From positions 1-64,000 of the forward strand of contig NZ_JOJM01000023.1 in the NCBI RefSeq assembly GCF_000720325.1: DNA of 64,000 nucleotides, in the 5' to 3' direction. The notes below the pieces were generated by a model. That model ran no database searches. It had not been told where the DNA came from and saw only the letters and a list, made by a program, of their open reading frames with translations. The stretch is from Streptomyces sp. NRRL B-1347. Lineage in GTDB: Bacteria > Actinomycetota > Actinomycetes > Streptomycetales > Streptomycetaceae. Position 1 is the first letter of the stretch; each line of letters opens with the position of its first letter. Below are positions 1-9,764 of the stretch, piece by piece. The position numbers were made by a program, and so were the translations under genes.

Positions 1-3000
1 GGGCCGAGCGGGTCGAGGTCGCGGCCGTGAACGGGCCTTCCTCCGTGGTGATTGCTGGTGATGCCGAAGCCTTGGACGAGGTCCTGCAAGTGCTCTCCGG
101 TGACGGCGTACGAGTGCGGCGCGTGGCTGTGGACTACGCCTCCCACACACGGCACGTCGAGGACATCGAGGACACCCTCGCCGAAGCTCTGGCCGGGGTG
201 AGCGCGCAGGCTCCGGTGGTGCCGTTCTACTCGACTGTGACCGGTGCTTGGGTGGAGGACGCCGGGGTGTTGGACGGCGGGTACTGGTACCGCAACCTGC
301 GCGGGCAGGTGGGCTTCGGCCCGGCCGTGGCCGATCTGCTGGCGCAGGGCCACGGCGTGTTCGTGGAGGTCAGCGCCCACCCCGTACTGGTTCAGCCGAT
401 CACTGAGATCGTCGACGACGCCGACAGCACGGCGGTGGTGACCGGTTCGCTGCGGCGTGAGGAGGGTGGTCCGCGGCGGCTGTTGGCGTCGGTGGCCGAG
501 CTGTTCGTGCGGGGCGTGACCGTGGACTGGGCCCGCCTGCTGCCCGCCGGAGCCGCCTCCACACGCGCGGACCTGCCGACGTACGCCTTCGACCACCGGC
601 ACTACTGGCTCAAGCCGGCCGCGCAAGGCACCGACGCGGCGGCACTGGGCCTTGCGGGGGCCGAACACCCCTTGCTGGGTGCGGTGGTGCGGCTGCCGCA
701 GACGGACGGGCTCGTCTTCACCTCGCGCCTGTCGCTGCGGACCCACCCCTGGCTGGCCGACCACGCGGTCAGCGGAGTCGTACTCGTCCCGGGCACCGGG
801 CTCGTGGAACTGGCCGTGCGGGCCGGTGACGAGGCCGGGTGCGGGGTCCTGGAAGAGCTGGTGATCGAGGCGCCGCTGGTCGTGCCCGAGCGCGGCGGGG
901 TGCGGGTGCAGGTCGCGGTGGGCGGGCCCGGCGAGACGGGCGCGCGGACCGTGGAGGTGTTCTCCCAGCGCGAGGACGCAGCCGACGACGGTGGCGCGGA
1001 CGCGTGGACGCGGCACGCCACCGGACTCCTCGCGACCACCGGCCGACCCGGGGCCGGCGGCAGCGGCTACGACTTCGCGGCCTGGCCGCCGCCCGGCGCC
1101 GAACCGGTGGACATCAGCGACGGCTACGGCCTGCTCGCCCGGGGCGGCTACGGCTACGGGCCCGCGTTCCAGGGCGTACGGGCCGTGTGGCGGCGCGGCG
1201 ACGAAGTGTTCGCGGAGGTCGCCCTGCCCGAGGAGCAGCGCGAGGAGGCGGGCAGGTACGGCATCCACCCCGCGCTCCTCGACGCGGCCCTGCACTCGAC
1301 CATGCTGAACGCCGTGGCGGCGCTCACGGCGGCCGCCGACGGCGCCCCTGACCGCGAGGACGGCCTTGAGCTGCGGCTGCCGTTCGCCTGGAACGGGCTC
1401 GAACTGCACGCGGCAGGCGCGTCGGCGCTGCGCGTTCGCGTGGCGAGGCCCGAGCCCGACGCGCTTTCCCTGGAAGCGGTGGACGAGGCCGGTGGCCCGG
1501 TCGTGACGATGGAATCGCTGGTGGGCCGGGTGGTGTCCACCGAGCAACTGGCGGCGGCGTCGGACACGGCACGCGTCGACTCGCTGTACCGGGTGGAGTG
1601 GACCGAGCTGCCCCCGGCGCGGGAGGCGGGACCCGCGCCTTCACGGGTGACGGTAGCCACCGCGGAGGAAGTGGCGACGCTGGCCGACGACGTGGAGTCG
1701 GGAGCGGCGGCGGCCCCGGCAGCGGCGGTGCTGGACGCCGTCGGCGGCGACGAGGAGGACGCGGCGCTTTCCTTGGCCTCCCGGGTCCTCGACGTGGTGC
1801 AGTGCTGGCTGGCCGGGACCGGGCTCGAAGAGTCGCGGCTCCTCGTGGTGACGCGGGGCGCGGTCCCCGCGGGCGACGGAGCGGTGACGGATCCGGCCGG
1901 AGCGGCCGTGTGGGGCCTGGTACGCGCCGCACAGGCGGAGAACCCGGACCGGATCGTCCTGCTCGACACCGACACCGACACCGACGCAGGCACCGACACC
2001 GACGCAGGCACCGACACCGACACCGGCATCGACTTCGACGCCGACACGGAACGTGTTCTGGGTACGGTCCTCGCCAGCGGCGAGCCGCAGCTGGCGGTGC
2101 GCGGCACGCGCTTCTCCGTGCCCCGCCTCACCCGAGCCACCGGCCAAGTCCCGGACGTACCCGCGGTGTTCGGGCCCAACAGCACCGTCCTGATCTCGGG
2201 CGCCGGATCGCTGGGAGCTCTCGCGGCCCGGCACCTGGTCACCCGGCACGGCGTACGGCGGCTGCTCCTCGCCAGCAGGCGGGGCCGGGACGCCGAGGGC
2301 GTGCCGGAGCTGGTGGCCGAGCTGACCGAGCAGGGCGCGACGGTGTCGGCCGTGGCCTGTGACGTGTCCGACCGGGACCAGGTCAAGGCCCTGCTGGCGT
2401 CGGTACCGGACGAGCAGCGGCTCACCGGGATCATCCACACGGCAGGTGTGACGGACGACGGCGTGATCGGAGCGCTGACGCCGGAGCGCCTGGAGCGGGT
2501 GTTCGCGCCGAAGGTGGACGCGGTGCGGCATCTCGACGAGCTGACGCGTGAACTGGGCCTGGACGGACGACCTCACCAAGAGCCGGATGAGTCGGCGCGG
2601 CGGCCTGACGGCGATGACACCCACCGAGGGCATGGAGCTGTTCGACGCCGCGGTGGCGTCCGGACAGGCGCTCCTGGTACCGGCCAGGCTCGACCTGCGC
2701 GGCGTACGCGCCGGTGCGGCGGCCGGTGGCGGCGTGCCGCACCTGCTGCGCGGCCTCGTCCGCGCTGGCCGCCAACTGGCGCACACGGCGGGCGGCGCGG
2801 GCGAGCACCGGCAGCTGGCCGAGCGGCTCGCCGCACTGCCCGCCGCCGAGCGGGCGAAGGCGCTGCTCGACCTGGTGCGGGCGCAGGTGGCCGCGGTCCT
2901 CGGCCACGGCACGACGTACCACATCGACGCCGACCAGGGGCTCTTCGAGATCGGCTTCGACTCCCTCACGGCCATCGAGCTCCGCAACCGGCTGCGCGCC

Positions 3001-3126
3001 CTCACCGAGCGGAAACTCGCGCCCAGCCTCGTCTTCGACCACCCGACGCCAGGGATGCTCGCCGCGCACCTGCACGCGCTGATGTACGGCGCACAGGCCG
3101 CGGCCCCGGTGCCGCTCTCCGTGTGA
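1..3126 (+). CDS. Type I modular PKS, last module (3' part, frame broken in KR)
   Basis: This is the 3' end of a modular polyketide synthase entering from upstream; the open frame runs from base 3. Domains in order are the end of an AT, a DH, a KR and an ACP. The AT carries the YASH motif (bases 135-146), typical of methylmalonyl-CoA selection. The DH has a complete HxxxGxxxxP motif (near 760-790) and a DxxxH second motif (near 1280), so it looks active. The KR has its GxGxxG nucleotide site (near 2200) and a TDD in place of the B-type LDD. After about base 2560 the frame shifts by +1 and about 50 KR residues, including the catalytic Ser/Tyr region, are missing. The ACP with its GFDSL phosphopantetheine site (near 2957) lies in the new frame and stops at 3126. 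The amide synthase follows 49 bases later, so this is the final module. The break is either real or an assembly error. Confidence 0.9.
1968..2036 (+). repeat. In-frame minisatellite in the KR structural subdomain
   Basis: A run of near-identical GACACC hexamers interrupted by GACGCAGGCACC encodes a low-complexity Thr-Asp/Ala-Gly stretch in the linker before the catalytic KR half. The period is a multiple of three, so length changes would stay in frame. Confidence 0.8.
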
Positions 3127-3175
3127 ACCCAGTGATCCCCCTGTGAATCCGTAGAAAGCAGAAAGAGGCGACGAC

Positions 3176-4024
3176 GTGTTCGACGTGAGCGACTACCTCC
3201 AGCGGATCGGCTGCGGCGGAGAGACCGGCGTGGACGCCGCGACGCTGCGGAAGCTGCACAAGAGCCACCTCATGGCGATTCCGTACAACGGCGCCGCGCA
3301 GGACCTCCGCGACGGCATCCGCCTCGTGGACCTCGACGAGGACGCCGTGTTCGAGACGAGCGTCGTCGACGGGCACGGCGGCACCTGCTTCCAGCTCGCC
3401 CGGCTCTTCCACCGGCTGCTCGCCGCACTCGGCTACGACGTCACGCTGATGGCGGGCAGCACCGCCGAAGGCCGCGAGAACTTCGGGCTCGACGTGGAGC
3501 ACATGTTCAGCCGGGTCGCCCTCGACGGCGAGGAGTGGCTCGTCGACGTCGGCTACCCGGGCCCGAACTACATCGAGCCGCTGCGGATCACCGACGCCGT
3601 GCAGAGCCAGTACGGGTGCCAGTACCGCCTCGTCGAGGACGCCTCGGGGTTCGCCCTCCAGCGGCGGGGGCGGGTCAGCCGGTGGAGCGTCGTCTACACC
3701 TTCACCAGGAAGCCCCGGCAGTGGAGCGACTGGAAGGAACTGGAGGAGTACCTCAACCGGGAGTACGCGGCCGCCCCCGCCGAATCCGACGCCTGCCCGA
3801 TCGCGCGCGGCACGGACCGCATCTTCGGGGAGATCGAGGCGGCCACCGGCGCGCACGAGGGCCAGGACGTGCTGTGCGGCCGCACCTTCGACAACGGCCA
3901 GGTCGTGCTGAAGGGACGCCGCTACCTGACGGTCCGCGACGGCCGCGAAGAAGTCCGCACGATCAAGGACGACGACGAACACCGCGACCTGGTCTTCCGC
4001 ATCCTGTCCGGCGACTTCAGCTGA
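3176..4024 (+). CDS. rifF: Ansamycin amide synthase (arylamine N-acetyltransferase family)
   Basis: RifF-type amide synthase that releases the finished polyketide from the last ACP by attacking the thioester with the AHBA amine, closing the macrolactam. The 282-aa protein belongs to the arylamine N-acetyltransferase family and has the full catalytic triad: Cys71 in GGTCFQ, His109 in VEHMF and Asp124 in LVDVGY. It starts with GTG after a purine-rich AAAGAGG site. Its place directly after the last PKS module and before rifG matches the rifamycin cluster and marks the product as an ansamycin. Function is well supported by family and context; the substrate is inferred. Confidence 0.95.
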   Translation: MFDVSDYLQRIGCGGETGVDAATLRKLHKSHLMAIPYNGAAQDLRDGIRLVDLDEDAVFETSVVDGHGGTCFQLARLFHRLLAALGYDVTLMAGSTAEGRENFGLDVEHMFSRVALDGEEWLVDVGYPGPNYIEPLRITDAVQSQYGCQYRLVEDASGFALQRRGRVSRWSVVYTFTRKPRQWSDWKELEEYLNREYAAAPAESDACPIARGTDRIFGEIEAATGAHEGQDVLCGRTFDNGQVVLKGRRYLTVRDGREEVRTIKDDDEHRDLVFRILSGDFS

Positions 4025-4069
4025 ACGCGCGCCGCGCACACCCCGCACAGCACCCGTCCGAAGGGGGAC

Positions 4070-5146
4070 ATGATGGCCACCGTTCCGCTGCGTCTCGACG
4101 ACCACGCGTACGACGTGCTGATCGGCCCGGGGGTGCGCGCGTCGCTCACCGACGTGGTCCGGCGCCTCGGCGCCGGACGGGCCGTCGTCGTGTCGGCCCG
4201 CCCCGCGGAGTGGGTGCCCGACACCGGTGTCGAGACCCTGCTGCTGCGGGCCCGGGACGGCGAGCGGGACAAGACCCTCGCGACCGTGGAGGCGCTGTGC
4301 GGTGAGTTCGTGCGGTTCGGGCTCACCAGGTCCGACGTCGTCGTGTCCTGCGGCGGCGGGACGACCACCGACGTGGTCGGCCTCGCGGCCGCGCTGTACC
4401 ACCGGGGCGTGCCCGTGGTCCATCTGCCCACGTCGCTGCTCGCCCAGGTGGACGCCAGCGTCGGCGGCAAGACGGCGGTGAACCTGTCGGCGGGGAAGAA
4501 CCTCGTCGGCGCGTACTGGCAGCCCAGCGCGGTGCTGTGCGACACGGACTACCTCACGACCCTGCCGCGCAGGGAACTCCTCAACGGGCTCGGGGAGATC
4601 GCCCGCTGCCACTTCATCGGCGCGGCCGACCTGCGCGGCCTGCCGCTCGTGGAACAGATCACGGCGAGCGTGACCCTCAAGGCCCGCATCGTGGAGGCGG
4701 ACGAGCGGGACACCGGCGTGCGGCACATCCTCAACTACGGCCACACGCTGGGCCACGCCCTGGAGAAGGCGACCGACTACGCCCTGCGCCACGGCGAGGC
4801 GGTGGCCGTCGGCACGGTCTTCGCGGGGCGCCTCGCCGGAGCCCTGGGCCGCATCGGCCCGGCACGGGTCGCGGAACACCAGGACGTCGTCGCGTACTAC
4901 GGACTGCCCGCCGCGCTGCCCGCCGAGGCCGAGCCCGCGGACCTGCTGCGGCTCATGCGGCACGACAAGAAGGCGATCACCGGCCTCGCGTTCGCCCTGG
5001 ACGGCCCGCACGGCGCGGAGCTGGTGAGCGACGTGCCGCCCGAGGTGGTCGCGCGCGTCCTGGAGCGGATGCCCCGGGCGCCCCTCGCCGACCTCGTCGG
5101 CGCCGCCGCGACCGGCGCCGCCGCGAACGACGCGGCCCGGACGTGA
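4070..5146 (+). CDS. rifG: 3-amino-3-deoxy-type dehydroquinate synthase (aminoDHQ synthase)
   Basis: Cyclises aminoDAHP to 5-deoxy-5-amino-3-dehydroquinate in the AHBA pathway. The 358-aa protein has the dehydroquinate synthase fold motifs: GGGTTTDVVG, the PTSLLAQVDASVGGKTAVN segment, and metal-binding NYGHTLGHALE and HGEAVAVG. The usual EVIK metal-site segment reads EIAR (Glu176-Arg179), as expected of the aminoDHQ branch rather than housekeeping AroB. Two ATGs lie in a row; 4073 has the better spacing to the AGGGGG site, so either start is possible. The stop overlaps the start of the next gene by four bases. Confidence 0.93.
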   Translation: MMATVPLRLDDHAYDVLIGPGVRASLTDVVRRLGAGRAVVVSARPAEWVPDTGVETLLLRARDGERDKTLATVEALCGEFVRFGLTRSDVVVSCGGGTTTDVVGLAAALYHRGVPVVHLPTSLLAQVDASVGGKTAVNLSAGKNLVGAYWQPSAVLCDTDYLTTLPRRELLNGLGEIARCHFIGAADLRGLPLVEQITASVTLKARIVEADERDTGVRHILNYGHTLGHALEKATDYALRHGEAVAVGTVFAGRLAGALGRIGPARVAEHQDVVAYYGLPAALPAEAEPADLLRLMRHDKKAITGLAFALDGPHGAELVSDVPPEVVARVLERMPRAPLADLVGAAATGAAANDAART

Positions 5147-6471
5147 GGCGCGCGCCCCGGCCGACGGCCGGACCCGAGAGCGCGGCCGGACCCGAAGGGA
5201 CGGCCGACGCCGCCGATCCGGTGCACCGCCTCCTGGCGGGGAAGCTGACGGCGGCCCTGGCCCGACCGGCCGCCCAGCAGCCGCACTGGCCGGACCCGGA
5301 GCGGGCGCAGGCCGTGGTGGCGTCCCTGAGCCGGGCCGCGCCGATCGTGACGCCCGCCGAGACCGCGCGCCTGGCGGACCGGCTCGCCGCGGTCGCGCGC
5401 GGCGAGGCGTTCCTGCTCCAGGGCGGTGACTGCGCCGAAGCCTTCGCCGAGAACACCGAAGCCCACCAGCGGGCCAACCTGGCCGTGCTTACCGACATGG
5501 CCGCGGTCCTCGCCCGCCGCACCGCACTGCCCGTCGTCGCGGTCGCCCGCATGGCCGGGCAGTACGCCAAGCCCCGCTCCCGGCCCTTCGACGCGCTGGG
5601 CCTTCCCGTCTACCGCGGCGACCTGGTCAACTCGATCGAGCCCACGCCCGCCGCGCGCACGCCGGACCCCTCCCGGATGCTGCGGGCCCGCGCCGAAGCG
5701 GCGGGCGCCATGGCCCTGGTCCGCGCCTTCCGCCCCGGCGCCACGCCCGACGCGCGGGCGCGGCCCGGCGGCGTGAGCGAGCTCTACGTCAGCCACGAGG
5801 CGCTCGTACTCGACTACGAGCGGTCCTCGCTGCAGGCGGACACCAGTGGCCCCGAACCCCGCCTGGCCAGCGGCCTCGGACACTTCCTGTGGATCGGCGA
5901 GCGCACCCGTGACCTGGACGGCGCGCACATCGCGTTCGCGGAGCTCCTGTCCAACCCGATCGGCCTCAAGATCGGCCCCCGTACCACCCCGGAGCAGGCC
6001 GTCGACTACGTGCGCAGGCTCGACCCGCACGGCGAACCGGGACGCCTCACGCTGATCAGCCGCATGGGGCACACCCGGGTCCGTGCCGTCCTGCCCGCGA
6101 TCGTGGAGAAGGTCACCGCCTCGGGACACCAGGTGATCTGGAGCTGCGACCCCATGCACGGCAACACGTACACCGCGGCGAACGGCTACAAGACCCGCGA
6201 GGTCCGGCACATCGCCGACGAGATCTCCGGGTTCTTCGCCGTGCACCGGCGCCTCGGCACCCACCCCGGCGGCCTGCACGTCGAGCTCACCGGCGACGAC
6301 GTCACGGAGTGCCTCGGCGGCGCCCGCGGCATCACCGAGGCCGACCTGCCCGCCCGCTACCGCACGGCCTGCGACCCGCGCCTCAACGCGGAGCAGTCGA
6401 TGGAACTCGCCACCGCCGTCGCGGACCTCGCGGCGGCCGGTCCCACGGACAGAGAACGCACGGAAAGCTGA
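5143..6471 (+). CDS. rifH: AminoDAHP synthase (class II DAHP synthase family)
   Basis: First dedicated ring-precursor enzyme of AHBA synthesis, condensing an aminated tetrose phosphate with phosphoenolpyruvate. The 442-aa protein shows class II (plant-like) DAHP synthase motifs: QGGDCAEAF, RMAGQYAKPRS, GDLVNSIEP, SRMGH, WSCDPMHGNT and TECLGG. The GTG start at 5143 lies in a GTGA overlap with rifG, indicating translational coupling. An extra Pro/Ala-rich stretch of about 20 residues precedes the core. A housekeeping class II DAHP synthase is possible in principle, but the gene order makes that unlikely. Confidence 0.93.
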   Translation: MRRAPRPTAGPESAAGPEGTADAADPVHRLLAGKLTAALARPAAQQPHWPDPERAQAVVASLSRAAPIVTPAETARLADRLAAVARGEAFLLQGGDCAEAFAENTEAHQRANLAVLTDMAAVLARRTALPVVAVARMAGQYAKPRSRPFDALGLPVYRGDLVNSIEPTPAARTPDPSRMLRARAEAAGAMALVRAFRPGATPDARARPGGVSELYVSHEALVLDYERSSLQADTSGPEPRLASGLGHFLWIGERTRDLDGAHIAFAELLSNPIGLKIGPRTTPEQAVDYVRRLDPHGEPGRLTLISRMGHTRVRAVLPAIVEKVTASGHQVIWSCDPMHGNTYTAANGYKTREVRHIADEISGFFAVHRRLGTHPGGLHVELTGDDVTECLGGARGITEADLPARYRTACDPRLNAEQSMELATAVADLAAAGPTDRERTES

Positions 6472-6478
6472 GGCCGCG

Positions 6479-7291
6479 ATGACCGGACACCCTCCCGGCA
6501 CGCCCATCAAGGGCACCACCCGGCTGTACGCCGTCCTCGGCGACCCCGTCGCCCAGGTCCAGTCGCCCGGCCTGATGAATCCGCTCTTCGCGCGGCTCGG
6601 CAGGGACGCCGTGCTCGTGCCGGTGCACGCCAGGGCGCCGCACCTCGACGCCGTCGTGCGCGGCCTGCGGCGGATCGACAACCTCGACGGCATGTTCGTC
6701 ACCGTGCCCCACAAGGCGGCCGTACGCCGGCTCGCCGACCGGTGCAGCCCGACCGTGGACGTCGTCGGCAGCGCGAACGTGCTGCGCCGGGAGGCCGACG
6801 GCTGCTGGCTCGCCGAGAACTTCGACGGCTCGGGCTTCGTCACGGGACTCGTCGCGGCCGGACACGAACCCAAGGGCGCCCACGTGGCGCTGGTCGGGAC
6901 GGGCGGCGCGGGCAGTGCCATCGCCGCGGCCCTCCTCGCCGCGGGCGTCGACCGCCTGTCCGCGTACGACACGGACACCGCGAAGCTCGGCGACCTGATC
7001 ACCCGCCTCGACGCGCACTGGCCCGGCCGGGTCCGCGCGCTGGCCGGACCGCACCTGCGGGACGTCGACATCGCCGTCAACGCGACGCCGCTCGGGCTGC
7101 GCCCCGACGACCCGCTGCCCTTCGCGCCGGACGGCCTGCCGCCGGGCGGCGTGGTGGCCGACATCGTGATGAAGCCGCGCGAGACGAAGCTCCTGCGCGA
7201 GGCGGCCGCCCTGGGCCACCCCGTCCACCACGGCATTCACATGCTGGAAGGCCAACTGGAGGCCTATCAGGCCTTCTTCGGCCTGACCTGA
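6479..7291 (+). CDS. rifI: Aminoquinate/shikimate dehydrogenase family protein
   Basis: A 270-aa member of the shikimate/quinate dehydrogenase family, matching RifI, which interconverts aminoquinate and aminoDHQ. The substrate site Lys79 (TVPHKAA) and Asp116 (NFDGSGF) are present, and the nucleotide site GTGGAGSAIA follows. RifI is thought to be auxiliary rather than essential for AHBA formation in rifamycin producers. It starts seven bases after rifH and ends the rifF-G-H-I group; a promoter-like region with a LuxR-type box follows. Confidence 0.9.
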   Translation: MTGHPPGTPIKGTTRLYAVLGDPVAQVQSPGLMNPLFARLGRDAVLVPVHARAPHLDAVVRGLRRIDNLDGMFVTVPHKAAVRRLADRCSPTVDVVGSANVLRREADGCWLAENFDGSGFVTGLVAAGHEPKGAHVALVGTGGAGSAIAAALLAAGVDRLSAYDTDTAKLGDLITRLDAHWPGRVRALAGPHLRDVDIAVNATPLGLRPDDPLPFAPDGLPPGGVVADIVMKPRETKLLREAAALGHPVHHGIHMLEGQLEAYQAFFGLT

Positions 7292-7301
7292 GGCAGGCCA
7301 G

Positions 7302-7366
7302 GAGGCCCGCCCCGAGGCCCGCCCAGAGGTCTGCCCCGAGGTCGGCCCGAGGCCCGCCCCGAGGGC
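7302..7366. repeat. Imperfect GAGGCCCGCCCC tandem repeats
   Basis: Five to six degenerate copies of a GAGG(C/T)C(C/T)GCCCC unit fill the space after rifI. No clear hairpin or T run is seen, and the role is unknown. Confidence 0.6.
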
Positions 7367-7373
7367 GCGCCGA

Positions 7374-7391
7374 CTACCTGACCGAGGGATG
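7374..7391 (+). promoter_or_regulatory. RifZ-type LuxR box upstream of AHBA synthase
   Basis: CTACC-TGACCGAG-GGATG is an exact match to the RifZ consensus CTACC-N8-GGATG recalled from rifamycin work. It ends 115 bases before the rifK start, a sensible place for an activator site driving rifK-L-M-N. Confidence 0.7.
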
Positions 7392-7506
7392 CGGAGGCGT
7401 CGTCAGGCCTCTACTTTGGACCTGTTGGTCATCTTTTCTCCCCTCCGCGGCACGCGGCCCCGACTGTCCCGCACCCCGCGTCGAGCCGATCCATGGTTGG
7501 AGAAAC

Positions 7507-8667
7507 ATGAACGTGCGACAGACGCCGGAATTCCCCGAGTGGCCGCAGTACGACGCGAAGGAGCGGGAAGGCCTCGTCCGCGCCCTCGAACAGGGCCAGT
7601 GGTGGCGGATGGGCGGCAGCGAAGTCGACTCCTTCGAGCGGGAGTTCGCCGAGCACCACGGCGCCCCCCACGCCCTCGCGGTCACCAACGGGACGCACGC
7701 GCTCGAACTCGCCCTGCAGTGCATGGGCGTGGGCCCGGGCACCGAGGTCATCGTCCCGGCCTTCACCTTCATCTCCTCCTCCCAGGCGGCCCAGCGGCTC
7801 GGCGCGGTCGCGGTCCCGGTGGACGTCGACGAGGACACGTACTCCATCGACGTGGCGGCGACCGCCGCCGCCGTCACGCCCAGGACCCGGGTGATCATGC
7901 CCGTGCACATGGCGGGCTTCATGGCGGACATGGACGCCCTCGCCAAGCTCTCCGCCGACACGGGCGTCCCGCTGCTCCAGGACGCCGCGCACGCCCACGG
8001 CGCCCGCTGGCGCGGCAGGCGCGTCGGCGAACTCGGCTCCGTCGCCGCGTTCAGCTTCCAGAACGGCAAGCTCATGACCGCCGGTGAGGGCGGCGCCGTC
8101 CTGTTCCCCGACACGGAGATGTACGAGACGGCGTTCCTGCGGCACAGCTGCGGGCGGCCCCGCACCGACCGCAGGTACCTGCACCAGATCGCTGGATCCA
8201 ACCTGCGGCTCAACGAGTTCTCCGCGGCCGTGCTCCGCGCCCAACTGGGTCGCCTCGAACAGCAGGTGACGACCCGGCAGCAGCGCTGGGCGCTGCTTTC
8301 CGGGCTCCTCGGCGCGATCGACGGCGTGGTCCCGCAGCGCGGCGACGAGCGCACCGACTTCCCCTCGCACTACATGGCCATGTTCCGGATTCCCGGCATC
8401 GGCGAGGAGCAGCGCAACGCGCTCGTCGACCGGCTCGTGGCGGCGGGCGTCCCGGCGTTCGCGGGCTTCCGCGCGATCTACCGCACCGCCGCCTTCTGGG
8501 AGTTCGGCGCGCCCGACGAGAGCCCCGACGAGGTCGCCGAGCGCTGCCCCCGCACCGAGGCCATCAGCCAGGACTGCGTCTGGCTCCACCACCGGGTGCT
8601 GCTCGCCGCCGAGCAGGCCCTGCACGGGACCGCGGCGATCGTCGCGGACGCCGTGGCCGCCATATGA
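7507..8667 (+). CDS. rifK: AHBA synthase (PLP-dependent)
   Basis: Aromatises aminodehydroshikimate to 3-amino-5-hydroxybenzoic acid, the ansamycin starter unit. The 386-aa protein is of the DegT/DnrJ/EryC1 aminotransferase fold. The PLP-binding lysine is Lys188 in SFQNGK, the same number as in RifK. The ATG at 7507 follows a GGAG site five bases upstream. It begins the rifK-L-M-N operon, with its stop overlapping the rifL start by four bases (ATGA). This is the diagnostic gene for the pathway. Confidence 0.97.
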   Translation: MNVRQTPEFPEWPQYDAKEREGLVRALEQGQWWRMGGSEVDSFEREFAEHHGAPHALAVTNGTHALELALQCMGVGPGTEVIVPAFTFISSSQAAQRLGAVAVPVDVDEDTYSIDVAATAAAVTPRTRVIMPVHMAGFMADMDALAKLSADTGVPLLQDAAHAHGARWRGRRVGELGSVAAFSFQNGKLMTAGEGGAVLFPDTEMYETAFLRHSCGRPRTDRRYLHQIAGSNLRLNEFSAAVLRAQLGRLEQQVTTRQQRWALLSGLLGAIDGVVPQRGDERTDFPSHYMAMFRIPGIGEEQRNALVDRLVAAGVPAFAGFRAIYRTAAFWEFGAPDESPDEVAERCPRTEAISQDCVWLHHRVLLAAEQALHGTAAIVADAVAAI

Positions 8668-9764
8668 GCGTCAGGACGGCCGTCGTCGGGCTCGGCTGGG
8701 CGGGCCGGGAGCTGTGGCTGCCGCGGCTGCGCGCGCACGCCGACTTCGACGTGGTGGCCGCCGTCGACACCGAACCCGCGGCACGGGCCGCCTTCGACAC
8801 CGCCCTCGGCGTCCCCGTGCACCCGACGGCCGACGCACTCACCGCGCAGGACGTCGACCTCGCCGTCGTCGCCGTACCCAACCATCTGCACGCCGAGGTG
8901 GCGGGAGCCCTCCTCGGCCGAGGCGTCCCCGTCTTCCTGGAGAAGCCGGTGTGCCTGACCGCTGCCGAGGCCGACGCCCTGGCCGCCGCCGAACGCGACG
9001 GCGACGCCACGCTCCTCGCGGGCAGCGCCGCCCCGCACCGCAGCGACGTGGCGGCCCTGGCAGCCCTGGTGCCGGACCTCGGCCACGTCCGGCACGCCGA
9101 TCTTTCCTGGGTCAGGGCGCGCGGCGTCCCCCGGGCGGGCGGCTGGTTCACCCAGCGCGGCACGGCCGGTGGCGGAGTGCTGTTCGACCTCGGCTGGCAC
9201 CTGTTCGACACGCTCGCCTCGCTGCTCGGCCCCGCCCCCTTCACCCAGGTCGTCGGCGTGACGTCGAGCGACTTCGTCAACGCCGCCGCCTGGGGCGCGA
9301 CCTGGCGGCGGGACCGGCCCGCCGACGACGCCGTCGGCGACGTCGAGGACACCGCCCGGGGCTTCCTGGTCCGCGCCGACGGGATCTCCGTGTCGCTGCG
9401 CGCGGCCTGGGCGTCGCACGAGGCCCTGGACGTCACCCGGATCCAGCTCGTGGGCAGCGAGGGCACCGCCGAACTGCGGTGCACCTTCGGCTTCAGCCCC
9501 AACCGCGCCCCCGAGTCGGCCCTGACCCTGACGCGTGCGGGCACCACCACGGCCGTCCCGGTGCCGGACGAGCCCATCGGCGACGAGTACCGGCGCCAGC
9601 TGGACGGCCTCGCCACCGTCCTGAAGGAACCGGCCAGCCGCGGCAGGGCCGTCGGCGAGGCCCGCACGACGGTCCGCGTCATCGAGGACTTCTACGCCTC
9701 GGCCCGTTCCGCACCCGCGCGGAACGTCGGGCCCGCTCACCGGTGGACGGGGGAGGACCAGTGA
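8664..9764 (+). CDS. rifL: Gfo/Idh/MocA-family oxidoreductase, AHBA pathway
   Basis: A 366-aa NAD(P)-dependent oxidoreductase matching RifL. In AHBA synthesis RifL is implicated with RifK in converting UDP-glucose to UDP-kanosamine, the nitrogen donor sugar. The N-terminal Rossmann motif is GLGWAG (residues 9-14) and the family EKP motif is in FLEKPVCL. It overlaps rifK by four bases and rifM by four bases (GTGA), so the three genes are translationally coupled. Confidence 0.92.
   Translation: MSVRTAVVGLGWAGRELWLPRLRAHADFDVVAAVDTEPAARAAFDTALGVPVHPTADALTAQDVDLAVVAVPNHLHAEVAGALLGRGVPVFLEKPVCLTAAEADALAAAERDGDATLLAGSAAPHRSDVAALAALVPDLGHVRHADLSWVRARGVPRAGGWFTQRGTAGGGVLFDLGWHLFDTLASLLGPAPFTQVVGVTSSDFVNAAAWGATWRRDRPADDAVGDVEDTARGFLVRADGISVSLRAAWASHEALDVTRIQLVGSEGTAELRCTFGFSPNRAPESALTLTRAGTTTAVPVPDEPIGDEYRRQLDGLATVLKEPASRGRAVGEARTTVRVIEDFYASARSAPARNVGPAHRWTGEDQ

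Noticed and set aside
2548..3126. A free-standing ACP protein starting at 2548
   Set aside because: The frame is the continuation of the PKS module after a frameshift; there is no ribosome site and the first residues are KR remnants.
3176..4024. Housekeeping arylamine N-acetyltransferase
   Set aside because: Its place between the final PKS module and AHBA genes matches ansamycin amide synthases.
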